The notes: generated by a model from the letters alone, not told the origin. Counted from the first letter of the stretch, positions 33,071 through 42,824 are shown. The stretch: 64,000 bases of DNA from Collinsella sp. An2 (GCF_002160065.1 NZ_NFJW01000011.1:1-64000), one strand, 5' to 3'. Made by a program: numbers and translations.

Positions 33071-34090
33071 TTACGACTTGTCCTTGGGCGCGCCAAAGCG
33101 AATGCGCGGATCCAGGAAGCCGTAGCTGATGTCGACCAACAGGTTGATAACCATGACCACCACGATGATGATGGTGACGCCGCCCATAACGATGGGCCAG
33201 TCACGCTGGGTGATGGCACGGTAGATCTCGTAACCGATGCCTGGCCAGTTAAAGACCGTCTCGGTGAGGATGGCGCCGGAAAGCATGGAGCCGAAGTCGA
33301 CGCCAATGTAGGTGACGACGGGGATAAGTGCATTCTTAAGCGCATGATGCACAATGACCGACCGGTTGGAGAGGCCCTTGGCGCGCGCGGTGCGGATGTA
33401 GTCCTGGTTCATGACGTCAAGCAGCTGCGAACGCATGATGCGCGCGGAGTACGCCATGGACACCGACGCCAGGGTGAAGGCCGGCAAAATGTAATACATC
33501 CACTCGGGATATGCGGAAGCGACGCCGCCGCCTGCTCCCGACAACGGGAGCACGTGCAGATAGACGCCGAAGAACAGCTGGAGCAACATGCCCAGCCAGA
33601 ATGCCGGCAACGACACCATAATCGACGTGACGAGGGTCACGAGGATATCCCAGAAGGAATATCGCTTGATTGCCGAGATGATGCCCGCACCGATACCCAT
33701 GATTGCCTCAAGGATAATGGCGCACACGGCAAGACGCGCCGTGTAGGGGAACTTATCGGCAAAGATGTCGGTCACCGGAAGCTTGCGCTGGTACGACCGT
33801 CCCAGATCACCATGGAACAGATCGACGATGTAGTTCACATACCGCTCGGGAAGCGGAACCGGAACGGGGTCGCCATTCTCGTCGAGGATGGGATCGCCGT
33901 TCTCATCAACCTGAACAAGATCATAGCTGACACGCATCTGGAGCTCGACGGCCGGGTCGAGCACCTTGTCACCAGCGATCATCTTGATCGGGTCGCCCGG
34001 TACAACGTTCTGCAGCAAGAACAGAATGAGCGTCACGCCGAAGAACACCGGGATGAACTGCAGCACACGCTTTAGGATGTACTTTCCCAT
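33071..34090 (-). CDS. oppB: Oligopeptide ABC permease OppB
   Basis: A 339-residue permease. It opens MGKYILKRVLQFIPVFFGVT, the typical OppB N-terminal helix, then a long outer loop, then five helices with the ATPase-contact loop RTARAKGLSNRSVIVHHALK. It forms the pore with OppC. Start: ATG 34090 (GGAGAG upstream). It is separated from oppA by 137 bp that hold a hairpin, so the level of permease is probably lower than that of the binding protein. Confidence 0.95.
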   Translation of the reverse strand: MGKYILKRVLQFIPVFFGVTLILFLLQNVVPGDPIKMIAGDKVLDPAVELQMRVSYDLVQVDENGDPILDENGDPVPVPLPERYVNYIVDLFHGDLGRSYQRKLPVTDIFADKFPYTARLAVCAIILEAIMGIGAGIISAIKRYSFWDILVTLVTSIMVSLPAFWLGMLLQLFFGVYLHVLPLSGAGGGVASAYPEWMYYILPAFTLASVSMAYSARIMRSQLLDVMNQDYIRTARAKGLSNRSVIVHHALKNALIPVVTYIGVDFGSMLSGAILTETVFNWPGIGYEIYRAITQRDWPIVMGGVTIIIVVVMVINLLVDISYGFLDPRIRFGAPKDKS

Positions 34091-34125
34091 AGATAAAACT
34101 CTCCAGTCATGTGGCTGAAACAAGG

Positions 34126-34163
34126 TACGGGATGCCACTCTTGGGTAAGACTGACATCCCGTA
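34126..34163 (-). terminator. Intercistronic hairpin between oppA and oppB
   Basis: TACGGGATG and CATCCCGTA arms with a 20-nt loop and no U-tract. More likely an RNA-stability or partial-termination element than a full stop. Confidence 0.55.
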
Positions 34164-34227
34164 TGACGAATGTTCAGTATGCCAAACTGGCTACTACATT
34201 ACAATCCTTGCCTCACGAAGGCTGCGA

Positions 34228-35928
34228 TTAGGCAAGCTCAGCCTCGGACAGATCGGCCTTCTTCAGCGGGTCGATGTAGAGGTGAGCGATGCGGTCGGAG
34301 CCAGCGATCTGATGCGTGTAGAAGTTCAGCGGGATGACCGGGTTGTCCTCACCGATGATGGCGTCGGCCTGATGCATGAGGTCGATACGCTGGTCGGTAT
34401 CGACGGTGGCGCGAGCCTGGTTGATGAGCTCGTCGACCTCGGGGTTGCTGTAACCGGAGCGGTTGTCGCCACCGAGGGAGTCGCTGTGGAACAGCGGATA
34501 CAGGAAGTTGTCGTAGATCGGGTAGTCCGCGATCCAGCCCAGACGACCGAACTGGTAGTTGAGGTCCTGATACTCGGTCAGAATGGCAGCCCACTCCTGG
34601 GTGTCGGAGGTGCAGGTGATGCCGACAGCCTCGAGGTCGGAGATGACCGACTCCATGATGGCCTGGTGACCACCGTCGAGGTTGTAGGAGAGCTGCAGGG
34701 TGATGCCACGCTTGCCGTCGCCATCCGCAGGATAGAGCTGGTCGAGCAGCTCGATAGCAGCAGCCTGGTCATACTTGCAGTAGGGCCACATGCCCTCCTG
34801 GTAGCCGTCGATGCCCGGAGGAACGATGCCGTCGGCGGGCGTACGGGTGCCGGAGAAGATGCTGTCGCAGATGGCCTCACGGTTGATGGCCATGGAGATG
34901 GCACGACGGAAGTCGGCGTTGTTGAACGGCTCCGCGGTGTTGTTGCAGGTGAGGTAATAGGTGGAGGGCTCAGAGCCAAGCAGCATGTGCTGGCCGTCGC
35001 TCATGGTGTAGCCGTCCTCGGAGACGCCGCGGTCGGACTTGGCGGCATCGATCTGAGCGACCGGGACATCGCAGACGTCGAGGTTGCCGGCCTGGAACTC
35101 GCGGTAAGCGGTCTCCTGGTCACGCTGGATGGAGAAGTGCACGCCGTCGAGCTTGGCAGTGGTGCCATAGTAGTCGTCATAGCGGACGACGTTGATCTCC
35201 TGGCCGTCCTCCCACTTGCCGTCCATCTTGAACGGGCCGTTGCCGATGGGCGCGAGGTAGTAGTTCTCGGCATCGGTGTCGGCAGCCTCGGGCACCGGCG
35301 AAAGGGCCGGGTGAGAGACGACGTAGGCGAAGTCAGCGTAGGGGTTGTTGAGGTCCACGACGAGGGTCTGGTCGTCGGGGCAGGTAACGCCGGTCAGCTC
35401 GGTCGCAGAACCGTCGAGGAGCTCCTGATAACCCTTCACGACGGAGAGGTGGTAGGAAATCTCGGACGGGCCGTAGATAGAGGCAACAGCGGACGAGGGG
35501 TTGACGATGCGCTCCCAAGCGCGCTTGAAGCTCTGAGAGGTGACGGCCTCGCCGTTGTGGAACGTGGCCTCCTTCAGATGGAAGGTGAACTGGGTGGCGT
35601 CGTCGTTGGACTCGAAGGACTCGGCGGCAAGACCGACGATCTCGCCCTTCTCGAAGTCATACTCGGTCAGCGTGTCGAACAGCTGGAAGACGACCTGAAT
35701 GCCCTGGTCCTCCTGGGCGTTGTACGGGTCGATGCACACCGGGTTGTTGATGTAGTAGTTGAGCGTGTTGCCAGCTGCGGGAGCGGAGTCGCCACCGGTG
35801 CTGCTGCCAGCGTTGCTCGCGTTGTTGTTGGAGCAAGCAGCCAGGAACGCGAGCGAGCTCGCAGCAAGGGTGCCGCCAACGAAGGCGCGACGACCCACCA
35901 CCGGCTGGTTGATCTTCGAATCTGCCAT
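34228..35928 (-). CDS. oppA: Oligopeptide-binding lipoprotein OppA
   Basis: A 566-residue SBP_bac_5 protein. The signal has twin Arg (GRRAFVGGTLAASSLAFLAAC) and a lipobox LAAC, so it should be a lipid-anchored, possibly Tat-exported protein. The mature start is Asn/Ser/Gly-rich. The SBP core follows (GLAAESFESNDDATQFTFHL; ADFRRAISMAINREAI; GRLGWIADYPIYDNFL). It captures peptides for OppBCDF. First gene of the operon. Start: ATG 35928 with AGGAGGA nearby. Confidence 0.95.
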   Translation of the reverse strand: MADSKINQPVVGRRAFVGGTLAASSLAFLAACSNNNASNAGSSTGGDSAPAAGNTLNYYINNPVCIDPYNAQEDQGIQVVFQLFDTLTEYDFEKGEIVGLAAESFESNDDATQFTFHLKEATFHNGEAVTSQSFKRAWERIVNPSSAVASIYGPSEISYHLSVVKGYQELLDGSATELTGVTCPDDQTLVVDLNNPYADFAYVVSHPALSPVPEAADTDAENYYLAPIGNGPFKMDGKWEDGQEINVVRYDDYYGTTAKLDGVHFSIQRDQETAYREFQAGNLDVCDVPVAQIDAAKSDRGVSEDGYTMSDGQHMLLGSEPSTYYLTCNNTAEPFNNADFRRAISMAINREAICDSIFSGTRTPADGIVPPGIDGYQEGMWPYCKYDQAAAIELLDQLYPADGDGKRGITLQLSYNLDGGHQAIMESVISDLEAVGITCTSDTQEWAAILTEYQDLNYQFGRLGWIADYPIYDNFLYPLFHSDSLGGDNRSGYSNPEVDELINQARATVDTDQRIDLMHQADAIIGEDNPVIPLNFYTHQIAGSDRIAHLYIDPLKKADLSEAELA

Positions 35929-36316
35929 GCCATCCTCCTTCTAGTGGATACCTTTCGAGACCCAGCCCCGAGAAGCCCTATCTCCCCGGTACCATTGTGC
36001 TGAATCCCGAAACGTCTTCCCGTTGCCACAGCGGCGACAGTCAGACGTTTGCTTGTAAACTTTACCTCAGTTTCTGTATATTTTGTTCGCTCTTTCCGCT
36101 AACGCCTTAGATTTACTTTATCTGAGCGCAGCGAAATGGCAATTTACAGGGCGTCATATGCGGTTTTGCAACATGTGCATACTCCATGGACGCGTAGCAC
36201 ATTCGAAACATTCGCTGCGTCATGTCACGGGTGCTCGTGCCGCACGCATATGCAGGTTGCTGTTATATGCATCTTTCACCCGTATAAACACTTGTATATA
36301 CCGTCTTTAGCAAAGC
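35929..36316. other. oppA upstream region
   Basis: No gene. A/T-rich stretch with TATACA- and GTTTACA-like words (36060-36120, minus strand) should hold the oppA promoter. Further upstream are GCATATGC-, TATATGC- and TGTATATAC-type half-palindromes (36243-36302), which could be operators. Confidence 0.4.
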
Positions 36317-36353
36317 AGCCGGGAGGCTCCACCCATTGTGGAACCTCCCGGCT
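36317..36353 (-). terminator. Strong hairpin between secG and oppA
   Basis: AGCCGGGAGG / CCTCCCGGCT with inner TCCAC/GTGGA pairing. It lies downstream of secG on the minus strand. The U-tract is poor. Confidence 0.65.
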
Positions 36354-36577
36354 GTCTGGAAACGTTTTCGTTGTGGCGCCGCTTGAGCCGCTGCGACGTA
36401 ATCCTTGCCGCGGCTTGACCCGGAGAGTGACCGTGCCCTCCCCCACATGTTTCGAGGGGTGGTGCGTGGTTAACCGGGTGATGCCGATGTCACATCGACA
36501 TGTTCGCTATTCGTTCGCCTGGTTGCGAGAGGTGGCGGTGCGTTTGAAGCGGGCTGCCTCGCGCGAACCTGTATCCC
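36354..36577. other. Unassigned stretch downstream of secG
   Basis: No ORF with a ribosome binding site. It contains local stems (for example GATGTCACATCGACAT). A structured RNA read from the secG side is possible but no known family was recognised. Confidence 0.3.
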
Positions 36578-36832
36578 TTAGATACCGACGATGCCCTGCG
36601 GGAAGAAGAACATGCACAGCACGATGCACACGACGAACACCGCGGTCACGATGACCGTGAGCTTGTCGAGGTTCTTCTCCATAATGCCCGTAGCGGCGCT
36701 CGCGTTATAGAGCGAGCTAGCAATCATATCGGACACGCCGGTGCCCTTGCCGGAATGCATAAGCACGAGCGCGATGAGCGCGATGGCGGAAAGCGCCCAC
36801 ACGATAAAGATGACGATCTGAAGCGGTCCCAT
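36578..36832 (-). CDS. secG: Preprotein translocase subunit SecG
   Basis: An 84-residue protein of the typical SecG length. Two membrane helices (IVIFIVWALSAIALIALVLM and LTVIVTAVFVVCIVLCMFF) flank the conserved polar loop HSGKGTGVSDMIASSLYN. It assists SecYE in protein export. Start: ATG 36832 with GGAG 9 bp upstream. In actinobacteria secG usually follows gap-pgk-tpiA directly. Here a REP transposase and gpmI lie between. Confidence 0.95.
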   Translation of the reverse strand: MGPLQIVIFIVWALSAIALIALVLMHSGKGTGVSDMIASSLYNASAATGIMEKNLDKLTVIVTAVFVVCIVLCMFFFPQGIVGI

Positions 36833-36925
36833 GGGGATAAACTCCTAACCTACCCTGTCGTAGAAACGTTCAACACTGTATCACACTCTCCCCACCCTCG
36901 CCATTCCTCCTTCACCTTACCACGC

Positions 36926-36948
36926 GCCATTGGGGACGGGTACAAATG
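36926..36948 (+). repeat. Single REP sequence
   Basis: GCCATTGGGGACGGGTAC followed by AAATG, between secG and the 3' end of the REP transposase. Same sequence as the arms at 37907 and 38025. Confidence 0.85.
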
Positions 36949-36976
36949 ACAGATACGTCGCTTTCGATGCGCCCCC

Positions 36977-37723
36977 TTACGCTCCCCCTGTCATTTTGCC
37001 GATGTGATACCGACCCACTCCAGTCAGGCGCTCTATCGTTCGTATCGAGAATCCCGCAGCTCGAAGCCTCTTCAGGCACCGATCACGTTCGGCAGCGGGC
37101 AGCTCTTTCACCTTGTCCGGCCTGATTCCCCGCAACACAAATACCGCCTCGTTTGCAGCATCCTCATCCTGTCGACCAGGTCTGCCTTCAAAAGCGTAGT
37201 CATCGTCACCATAATTCACACTGAACCGCGTAAACGCGTCCTTTCCACCCAGCAGGTCAAGCAGCATGCCAGTATCTGCGATTTTGGCATCCCCTGTATA
37301 TTCACGATAGCTGCTCCACTTGTAGGAATCACGCGCGCAGCCAAACGCCTGCGGATTATCGTGGATGTAGCGGACCGCCTGCAGCAGATACGCCTCGGTC
37401 TCGAGGGCTTTGCTCTTGAATCTACCTTCAAAGAGAGCGCCCACGTGGCCGGTCTTCGCATTGATATACCGTGCATACATACTGGAAAACCGGTGCATCA
37501 TGGAGGATAAATGATCCGATACGTCGGACAACAGTAGATGAACGTGGTTGTCCATCAGGCACCACGCGACGATCTGAATCGAATCGATATCAGCCGCCCG
37601 CCTGAGCAAACGCAGAAACTCGCGCCGATCTTCGTCGTCGTAGAAAATCGTCTGTCTACCATTGCCCCTCAGCACCACATGGTAGAACCCCGATTCGGAT
37701 TTAACGCGCGCCTGTCGTACCAT
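36977..37723 (-). CDS. REP-associated tyrosine transposase (RAYT)
   Basis: A 248-residue Y1-type HUH nuclease. The N-terminal strand is SGFYHVVLRGN, the metal-binding HUH motif is H60-V-H62 (AWCLMDNHVHLLL), and the helix AYLLQAVRYIHDNPQAF carries the candidate catalytic Tyr (112 or 119). A C-terminal part (about 170-248) ends with a helix-turn-helix (SIRTIERLTGVGRYHIGKM). RAYTs nick REP hairpins and are linked to REP spread. REP sequences flank it on both sides (36926 and 37907-38025), as expected. Start: ATG 37723. A GTG three codons earlier is possible. Confidence 0.9.
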   Translation of the reverse strand: MVRQARVKSESGFYHVVLRGNGRQTIFYDDEDRREFLRLLRRAADIDSIQIVAWCLMDNHVHLLLSDVSDHLSSMMHRFSSMYARYINAKTGHVGALFEGRFKSKALETEAYLLQAVRYIHDNPQAFGCARDSYKWSSYREYTGDAKIADTGMLLDLLGGKDAFTRFSVNYGDDDYAFEGRPGRQDEDAANEAVFVLRGIRPDKVKELPAAERDRCLKRLRAAGFSIRTIERLTGVGRYHIGKMTGGA

Positions 37724-37906
37724 AGCCCTCACGTCCTGCGTCCTTTATGGCAGCCCGCTTATGTGGATGATGTGCCACCCGAATCAGGCGTCGCTATAGC
37801 AAGCACCGGCGACATCTCTCCGCAGCGATTTCCCATTTGGATAATGGGATATTCATACCCGAAATCTTTGCAGGTAGTATGCACGATTATGAACGCGCCC
37901 CATTTC

Positions 37907-38025
37907 GCCATTGGGGACGGGTACAAATGGCTGATTCAGCGCTCCATTGAGTGGCGGGAGCAAATGGCAGACGCGCTAGATCGCGCCAGATACCGAATCT
38001 GTCATTTGTACCCGTCCCCAATGGC
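37907..38025. repeat. Inverted REP pair (BIME), 119 bp
   Basis: GCCATTGGGGACGGGTAC at the left and its exact reverse complement at the right, each extended by AAATG/CATTT to 23-bp perfect arms, around a 73-bp spacer. It lies upstream of the RAYT gene. Confidence 0.92.
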
Positions 38026-38026
38026 G

Positions 38027-38064
38027 AAAGGGCCGCTGCAGGCTGTGTGCTGCAGCGGCCCTTT
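38027..38064 (-). terminator. Terminator after gpmI
   Basis: AAAGGGCCGCTGCAG / CTGCAGCGGCCCTTT, a 15-bp perfect stem, located 39 bp past the gpmI stop. Confidence 0.85.
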
Positions 38065-38102
38065 ACTCGATCGAAGATAACCTCAACCCAATACGAATCA
38101 GG

Positions 38103-39668
38103 CTACTCCTCGGTGGCGAGCACGCGACCGGTCATCTCGGCGGAAGGCTCGAGACCAGCCAGGGTGAGCATCGTCGGGGCGATATCGGACAGACGACCGT
38201 CCTCGATACCCGTGAGCTTCGCGTTCGGGTCGACCACGATAAACGGCACGCGGTTGGTGGTATGCGCTGTAAACGGATGCTTCTCACCGGCGTCGTCCAC
38301 GTCATACATGTGGTCGGCGTTGCCGTGGTCGGCAGTGATCAGCGCAAAGCCGCCCTTGGCAAGAATCGCCGGAATGACCTTCGACAGACCGTCATCAACA
38401 GCCTGAACAGCCTTGACGGCGGCGTCGAAGACGCCCGTGTGACCAACCATGTCGCAGTTGGCGTAGTTCACAATGTAGAAGTCCGCGCGGTCCTCGTTGA
38501 TGGCCTGGACGAGCTTCTCGGTAACCTCGGGCTCCGACATCTCGGGCTGCAGGTCATAGGTAGCAACCTTCGGCGAAGGAACGAGCACACGCTCCTCCCC
38601 CTCCTTGGGCTCCTCCACGCCGCCGTTTAGGAAGAACGTCACGTGAGCGTACTTCTCGGTCTCGGCGGTGTGCAGCTGCTTCAAGCCGTTCTGCGCGATG
38701 ACATCGGCAAACACGTTCTCGGGGAAGGTCTTGGGGAAGGCCACCTCGACGTTCTTGAACGTGTCATCGTACTCGGTCATGGTGACGAAGTGCGAAAGCT
38801 TAGGCGCAACCTTGCGCTCGAAGCCGTCGAAATCCTCCTCGGTGAAGGCGCGCGTCATCTCACGAGCACGGTCGGGACGGAAGTTGAAGAACACCATGGC
38901 GTCGCCATCCTGCACGCCCTCGTTGTGGCATGCGAACGGCTCGATGAACTCGTCGCCGCGCTCGTCCTTCTCGTAGTACGCCTTGACGCCCTCGACCGGG
39001 TCGGTGTCAACGTCGGACGGAAGGGTCACGACATCGTAGGCGCGCTCGACGCGCTCCCAACGGTTGTCGCGGTCCATGGCCCAGTAACGACCGGACACGG
39101 TAGCGATGCGAGCGTCGACCTCGGCGTACGTGGAGAGCGCCTCGAGGTTCTGCTTCAGCGTCTCGATATAGCCGGCACCGGAGTGCGGGTCGACATCGCG
39201 GCCGTCCATGAAGCAGTGGAAGCGGATGTGCTTCACACCATGGATGGCGGCGATGGCAGCAAGGTTCTCGCCGTGGCGCTGCATGGAGTGCACGCCGCCC
39301 GGGGAGACGAGACCCAGCAGATGCAGGGTCTTGCCGCTCTTGGCAACGTCGTCCATAGCGGACACGAGCGTGGGGTTCTCCTCGATGGAGCCATCGACAA
39401 TCGCGTTGTTGATGCGCGAGAGCTCCTGGAACACGATGCGGCCCGCGCCGATGTTCAGGTGGCCGACCTCGGAGTTGCCCATCTGGCCCGCAGGCAGGCC
39501 AACGTCCTCGCCGGACGCGCCGAGCGTGGTGTGAGGATACTTCTCCCACAGCTCGTCCAGGAAGGGCTTGTTCGCCTTGTAGACGGCGTTGTTGTCGCCC
39601 GCAGGAGCCAGGCCAAAGCCGTCCATGATGACGAGGAGCGCCGGAAGATGACGCTTGTTCTCAGCCAT
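38103..39668 (-). CDS. gpmI: Cofactor-independent phosphoglycerate mutase
   Basis: A 521-residue alkaline-phosphatase superfamily enzyme that interconverts 3- and 2-phosphoglycerate using two Mn ions. Metal site D in LLVIMDGFGL. The phospho-Ser is in GQMGNSEVGHLNIG. The mutase insert domain is HCFMDGRDVDPHSG; GRYWAMDRDNRWER. C-terminal metal ligands are in DHGNADHM. Usual family length. It overlaps tpiA by 1 bp (TAATG) and is the last gene of the glycolysis transcript. Confidence 0.97.
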   Translation of the reverse strand: MAENKRHLPALLVIMDGFGLAPAGDNNAVYKANKPFLDELWEKYPHTTLGASGEDVGLPAGQMGNSEVGHLNIGAGRIVFQELSRINNAIVDGSIEENPTLVSAMDDVAKSGKTLHLLGLVSPGGVHSMQRHGENLAAIAAIHGVKHIRFHCFMDGRDVDPHSGAGYIETLKQNLEALSTYAEVDARIATVSGRYWAMDRDNRWERVERAYDVVTLPSDVDTDPVEGVKAYYEKDERGDEFIEPFACHNEGVQDGDAMVFFNFRPDRAREMTRAFTEEDFDGFERKVAPKLSHFVTMTEYDDTFKNVEVAFPKTFPENVFADVIAQNGLKQLHTAETEKYAHVTFFLNGGVEEPKEGEERVLVPSPKVATYDLQPEMSEPEVTEKLVQAINEDRADFYIVNYANCDMVGHTGVFDAAVKAVQAVDDGLSKVIPAILAKGGFALITADHGNADHMYDVDDAGEKHPFTAHTTNRVPFIVVDPNAKLTGIEDGRLSDIAPTMLTLAGLEPSAEMTGRVLATEE

Positions 39669-40438
39669 TACTCAGCCGCCTTCTCAACCATAGCCGCGAA
39701 GCTCTCGGCAACGAGGGAAGCGCCGCCGACGAGCGCGCCGTCAACGTCCTCCTCGGCCAGGAAGCCAGCGATGTTCTCGGGCTTGGCGGAACCGCCGTAC
39801 AGGATGCGGATGCCGGCCGCGGTCTCCTCGCCAAAGATCTCGACGAGGGTCTTGCGGATCGCGCCGCAGACCTCCTGGGCGTCAGCCGCAGTAGCGGTCT
39901 TGCCGGTGCCGATGGCCCAGATGGGCTCATAGGCGACGACGTACTTGGACGGATCGGTGATCTCGAGGCCCTCGGTGTCCTTCTTGATCTGGTCGACGAC
40001 GAACTCGACGTGCTTGCCGGCCTCGCGGACCTCAAGGGACTCGCCGCAGCAGCTGATGGGGGTGATGCCAGCAGCCATGAGCGCCTTGGCCTTCTTGTTG
40101 ATCTCCTCGTCGGTCTCGTGGAAGTAGTCACGACGCTCGGAGTGGCCGATGATGCAGTAGGTGGCGTCAACGCTCTTCAGCATGTCGCAGGAGGTCTCGC
40201 CGGTATAGGCGCCCTTGGCCTCCCAGTGCACGTTCTGGCCGCCCAGCTTGATGGCGCTGCCGGCGATCTTGTGCGAGGTGCAGGCAAGATCGATGGTCGG
40301 CGGGCAGATGACGACCTCGACGGAGTCGGTCGCGGGGACCTTCTCCACGAGCGCCTCGGCAAGCTCCTTGGCAGCCGGGACGTCGTTGTTCATTTTCCAG
40401 TTGCCTGCGATGAGGCGGGTGCGCTTACTCTGCGTCAT
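39668..40438 (-). CDS. tpiA: Triosephosphate isomerase
   Basis: A 256-residue TIM barrel interconverting dihydroxyacetone phosphate and glyceraldehyde-3-phosphate. Lys in GNWKMN, His in IIGHSERRDYF, catalytic Glu in VVAYEPIWAIGTG, and phosphate loop YGGSAKPEN. Start: ATG 40438, 14 bp inside the end of pgk, which fits the family N-terminus (MTQSKRTRLIAGNWKM). Confidence 0.97.
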   Translation of the reverse strand: MTQSKRTRLIAGNWKMNNDVPAAKELAEALVEKVPATDSVEVVICPPTIDLACTSHKIAGSAIKLGGQNVHWEAKGAYTGETSCDMLKSVDATYCIIGHSERRDYFHETDEEINKKAKALMAAGITPISCCGESLEVREAGKHVEFVVDQIKKDTEGLEITDPSKYVVAYEPIWAIGTGKTATAADAQEVCGAIRKTLVEIFGEETAAGIRILYGGSAKPENIAGFLAEEDVDGALVGGASLVAESFAAMVEKAAE

Positions 40439-41621
40439 TGAGAGCCTCCACTCCCGGAAGGGCCTTGCCCTCGACGAGCTCCATGGAGGCGCCGCCACCC
40501 GTGGAGATCCAGGACATCTTGTCGGCCAGGTTGAACTTGTTCACAGCCGCGACGGAGTCGCCGCCACCGATGATCGAGGTGCAGCCCTCGTTAGCAGCAA
40601 CAGCCTCGGCAACGGCCTGGGTGCCGTGCGCGAACTGATCCATCTCGAAGACGCCCATGGGGCCGTTCCAGAAGATGGTCTTGGCCTCGGCGATGGCGTC
40701 GGCATAGAGCTTCTCAGTCTTGGGGCCGATGTCCATGCCCATGCGGTCCTCAGGGATCTTGTCGGAGTCGACGACCTCGCCCACAGCGTCCTCACCGAAG
40801 TGATCGGTCACGACGTTGTCGACGGGCAGCAGGATCTTGACGCCCTTGTCCTCGGCCTTCTTGAGCATCTCGCCAGCGCGCTCGACCCAGTCGGGCTCCT
40901 GCAGGGAGGTGCCGACGGTGTAGCCCTTGGCCAGGAAGAAGGTGTAAGCCATGCCGCCACCGATGATCAGGGTGTCAGCGGAGTCGATGAGGTGATCGAG
41001 CACACCGATCTTCGAGGACACCTTGGAGCCGCCGACGATAGCGACGAAGGGACGCTCGGGCTCGGCGAAGATGCCGGTCAGGGTGTCGACCTCCTTCTCA
41101 AGCAGGAAGCCGGCGACGGCGGGCAGGTACTGGGCCGGGCCCACCACGGAGCCCTGAGCGCGGTGCGCGGTGCCGAAGGCGTCGAGCACGAAGATGTCGC
41201 CATAAGAAGCGAGGATCTTGGCGATCTCGGGGTCGTTCTTCTTCTCGCGCTTGTCGAAGCGGACGTTCTCGAGCACCAGGATGTCGCCCGGCTCGAGCGC
41301 GTCGACGGCAGCCTTGGCCTTCTCGCCGTAGGTGTCGTCGACAAACTTGACCTCATAGCCCGTGAGCTCGGCGAGCTTGTCGGCAGCCGGCTTGAGCGAG
41401 AGCTCGGGCTCGGGGCCGTCGCCCTTGGGGCGGCCAAGGTGGCTCATGAGGATGATCTTGGCGTTGTGCTCCTTGAGGTACTTGATGGTGGGGATGGCCG
41501 CGCGCACGCGGGTGTCGTCGGTTACGACGCCATCCTTCAGCGGCACGTTGAAGTCAACGCGCATAAGGACGCGCTTGCCGTCGACATCGATGTCGCGGAC
41601 GGTCTTCTTGGTGAAAGCCAT
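40425..41621 (-). CDS. pgk: Phosphoglycerate kinase
   Basis: A 398-residue enzyme making ATP from 1,3-bisphosphoglycerate. N-domain motif VLMRVDFNVPLKDG, basic patch LMSHLGRPKG, hinge FVAIVGGSKVSSKI, and nucleotide-binding C-domain (GGGMAYTFFLAKGY; STGGGASMELVEG). Start: ATG 41621 with AAAGG 11 bp upstream. A TTG two codons earlier is not needed. Preceded by a terminator, so it can be expressed apart from gap. Confidence 0.97.
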   Translation of the reverse strand: MAFTKKTVRDIDVDGKRVLMRVDFNVPLKDGVVTDDTRVRAAIPTIKYLKEHNAKIILMSHLGRPKGDGPEPELSLKPAADKLAELTGYEVKFVDDTYGEKAKAAVDALEPGDILVLENVRFDKREKKNDPEIAKILASYGDIFVLDAFGTAHRAQGSVVGPAQYLPAVAGFLLEKEVDTLTGIFAEPERPFVAIVGGSKVSSKIGVLDHLIDSADTLIIGGGMAYTFFLAKGYTVGTSLQEPDWVERAGEMLKKAEDKGVKILLPVDNVVTDHFGEDAVGEVVDSDKIPEDRMGMDIGPKTEKLYADAIAEAKTIFWNGPMGVFEMDQFAHGTQAVAEAVAANEGCTSIIGGGDSVAAVNKFNLADKMSWISTGGGASMELVEGKALPGVEALNDAE

Positions 41622-41710
41622 ATGCAATCTACCTTTCTATTAATCGGGCAGCGCACCGCCATCCCCGCACGAAGGCGGTCTTGGCGCCCGGCGCTGCAGC
41701 CGGTCCAAAA

Positions 41711-41755
41711 CAAAAGGGCGCGACCTTAGGGCATAAAGCCTTGAGGCCGCGCCCT
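41711..41755 (-). terminator. Terminator between gap and pgk
   Basis: AGGGCGCG/CGCGCCCT stem with an inner CCT/AGG, followed on the minus strand by TTTTGTTTT. Confidence 0.85.
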
Positions 41756-41798
41756 CTCATCTCAAGACGCTAACGAAAGCTCGTGTGAAGCGGCAAGC

Positions 41799-42824
41799 CT
41801 AGCCGACGAACTTCTCGAAGTACTTGATGGTGCGGACCATCTGAGAGGTGTAGGAGTTCTCGTTGTCGTACCAAGAGGTGACCTGGACGAGGGTCTGGCC
41901 GTTGCCGAGGTCAGAAGCCATGGTCTGGGTGGCGTCGAAGATCGAGCCGTGGGTCTCGCCGATGATGTCGGAGGAGACGATGTCGTCCTCGTTGTAGGCG
42001 AAGGTCTCGGGGATGGTCTCGGCGTAGGCCTTCATAGCGGCGTTGACCTCGTCGGCGGTGACCTTCTTGTCAACGACGGCGTAGAGGTTGGTGATGGAGC
42101 CGGTCGGGGTCGGGACGCGCTGAGCGGCGCCGATCAGCTTGCCGTTGAGCTCGGGGAGCACCAGGCCGATGGCCTTAGCAGCACCGGTGCTGTTCGGCAC
42201 GATGTTGCAAGCGCAGGCGCGGGAACGACGCTTGTTGCCCTTGCGCTGCGGGCCGTCGAGCGGCATCTGGTCGCCGGTGTAGGCGTGAATGGTGGTCATG
42301 ATGCCGGAAACGATGGGCGCGAAGTCGTTCAGACCCTTGGCCATCGGGGCGAGGCAGTTGGTGGTGCAGGAGGCGGCGGAGATGATGTCGTCCTCAGCGG
42401 TCAGCTGCTCGTGGTTGACGTTGTACACGATGGTCGGGAGGTCGTTGCCCGCAGGAGCGGAGATGACAACCTTCTTGGCGCCAGCGTTGATGTGAGCCTG
42501 GGCCTTGGCCTTGGAGGTGTAGAAGCCGGTGCACTCAAGCACGACGTCGACGCCGAGCTCGCCCCACGGCAGGTTGTTGGCGTCGGCCTCCTTGTAGATG
42601 GTGATCTCCTTGCCGTCAACGGTGATGGAGCTCTCACCAGCGGTGATCTCGTGCTCGCGAGCATAGTTGCCCTGCGTGGAGTCATACTTCAGAAGGTAAG
42701 CGAGCATGTCGGGAGAGGTGAGGTCGTTGATGGCGACGATCTCGGAGCCCTCGTGACCGAACATCTGACGGAATGCCAGACGGCCAATGCGGCCGAAGCC
42801 GTTGATAGCAACCTTTACTGCCAT
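41799..42824 (-). CDS. gap: Glyceraldehyde-3-phosphate dehydrogenase
   Basis: A 341-residue NAD-linked enzyme. Rossmann motif [15 protein letters not shown], catalytic Cys in [16 protein letters not shown], catalytic His region [12 protein letters not shown], and C-terminal [18 protein letters not shown]. Start: ATG 42824 with AAAGGAG upstream. A minus-strand TATATT at about 42902-42897 is a likely -10 box. It heads the glycolysis cluster. Confidence 0.97.
   Translation of the reverse strand: MAVKVAINGFGRIGRLAFRQMFGHEGSEIVAINDLTSPDMLAYLLKYDSTQGNYAREHEITAGESSITVDGKEITIYKEADANNLPWGELGVDVVLECTGFYTSKAKAQAHINAGAKKVVISAPAGNDLPTIVYNVNHEQLTAEDDIISAASCTTNCLAPMAKGLNDFAPIVSGIMTTIHAYTGDQMPLDGPQRKGNKRRSRACACNIVPNSTGAAKAIGLVLPELNGKLIGAAQRVPTPTGSITNLYAVVDKKVTADEVNAAMKAYAETIPETFAYNEDDIVSSDIIGETHGSIFDATQTMASDLGNGQTLVQVTSWYDNENSYTSQMVRTIKYFEKFVG

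Noticed and set aside
36354-36577. tmRNA or other known structured RNA downstream of secG
   Set aside because: I found no tRNA-like ends and no tag reading frame. Only local stems are visible.
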